Position numbers and translations under genes: made by a program. The notes under the pieces are model-generated. The model was not told the DNA's origin and searched no databases. It saw only the letters and a program-made list of their open reading frames with translations. Below are positions 63,769-64,000 of a stretch of DNA of 64,000 nt, piece after piece. The DNA lies in the NCBI GenBank assembly GCA_002943765.1, contig PQWQ01000001.1, forward strand, positions 1,054,001-1,118,000, written 5' to 3'. Origin of the DNA: Psoroptes ovis. Lineage: Eukaryota > Arthropoda > Arachnida > Sarcoptiformes > Psoroptidae. Positions within the stretch are counted from its first letter, which is position 1; each line of letters begins with the position of its first letter.

Positions 63769-64000
63769 TTGAATCATCAAATCATCGATCAAAAAATAAT
63801 GATTCACCAAAAATTTGTGACAATTTTTTTTCAATTTTTATAATCAAATCAATCAATGCAATGTATGCACTCAATTAACGTGGTGAAAATTATACATTTT
63901 ACTGACTAAAATTCAACAAAATTTCATCAACATTTTGGTCCCAATTGTCGGAACCAATCGGCCAATTCAAATTTTCGTACGAAACCTCATCAAAATCATC
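63769..64000. other. Downstream of the globin gene to window end
   Basis: 3' flanking DNA. No canonical AATAAA was seen in the remaining bases, and the last 130 bases are somewhat less AT-rich without a recognisable product. Confidence 0.4.

Overview
This is eukaryotic nuclear DNA. It is very AT-rich, with single-base runs, short tandem repeats and many small GT-AG introns. Every recognisable gene is an animal gene. The closest fit is a small, compact arthropod genome, probably an acariform (astigmatid) mite. Supporting hints are Gln/Asn/Asp-rich insertions in conserved proteins, many introns under 100 bases, an arthropod-style netrin, and a secreted trypsin-fold protein that has lost all three catalytic residues, a theme known from scabies and dust mites. 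The organism assignment is inference.

Layout. 1-5639: AT-rich DNA with no gene seen. 5640-10249: a transposon graveyard with a minus-strand BEL/Pao gag remnant, a broken piggyBac transposase, and a 1.3-kb TIR element inserted beside it. 10250-16027: no supported gene. 16028-27224: a dense block holding RGM (+), an inactive trypsin homologue (-), a caspase (-), the HECT ligase UBE3B (+), a DNAJC30-like J protein (-) and PEX10 (+). 27225-31338: gene-poor DNA upstream of netrin. 31339-41688: a complete 15-exon netrin gene, including a 19-base microexon. 42548-42729: a hAT-type MITE. 43860-51902: a second dense block with an IkB kinase (+), a steroid-sulfatase-type arylsulfatase (-), MALSU1/RsfS (-), mitochondrial ribosomal protein mL45 (-) and SDE2 (+). 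51903-60582: 8.7 kb without a recognisable gene. 60583-63768: a globin-X-like gene with an N-terminal MGC acylation motif.

Functional relations. There are three head-to-head pairs with short shared upstream regions: caspase/UBE3B, DNAJC30/PEX10 and mL45/SDE2. There are three tail-to-tail pairs with very short gaps: RGM/protease homologue, UBE3B/DNAJC30 and IKK/sulfatase. MALSU1 and mL45 both act at the mitochondrial large ribosomal subunit, and DNAJC30 is also mitochondrial. Netrin and RGM are both guidance molecules and both bind neogenin-class receptors in vertebrates. Caspase and IKK are cell-death and innate-immunity signalling proteins. Except for the two mitoribosome genes, no operon-like logic is claimed.

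Exon coordinates were worked out by hand from splice signals, reading phase and family alignment. Initiator methionines are uncertain for RGM, netrin, UBE3B and the sulfatase.
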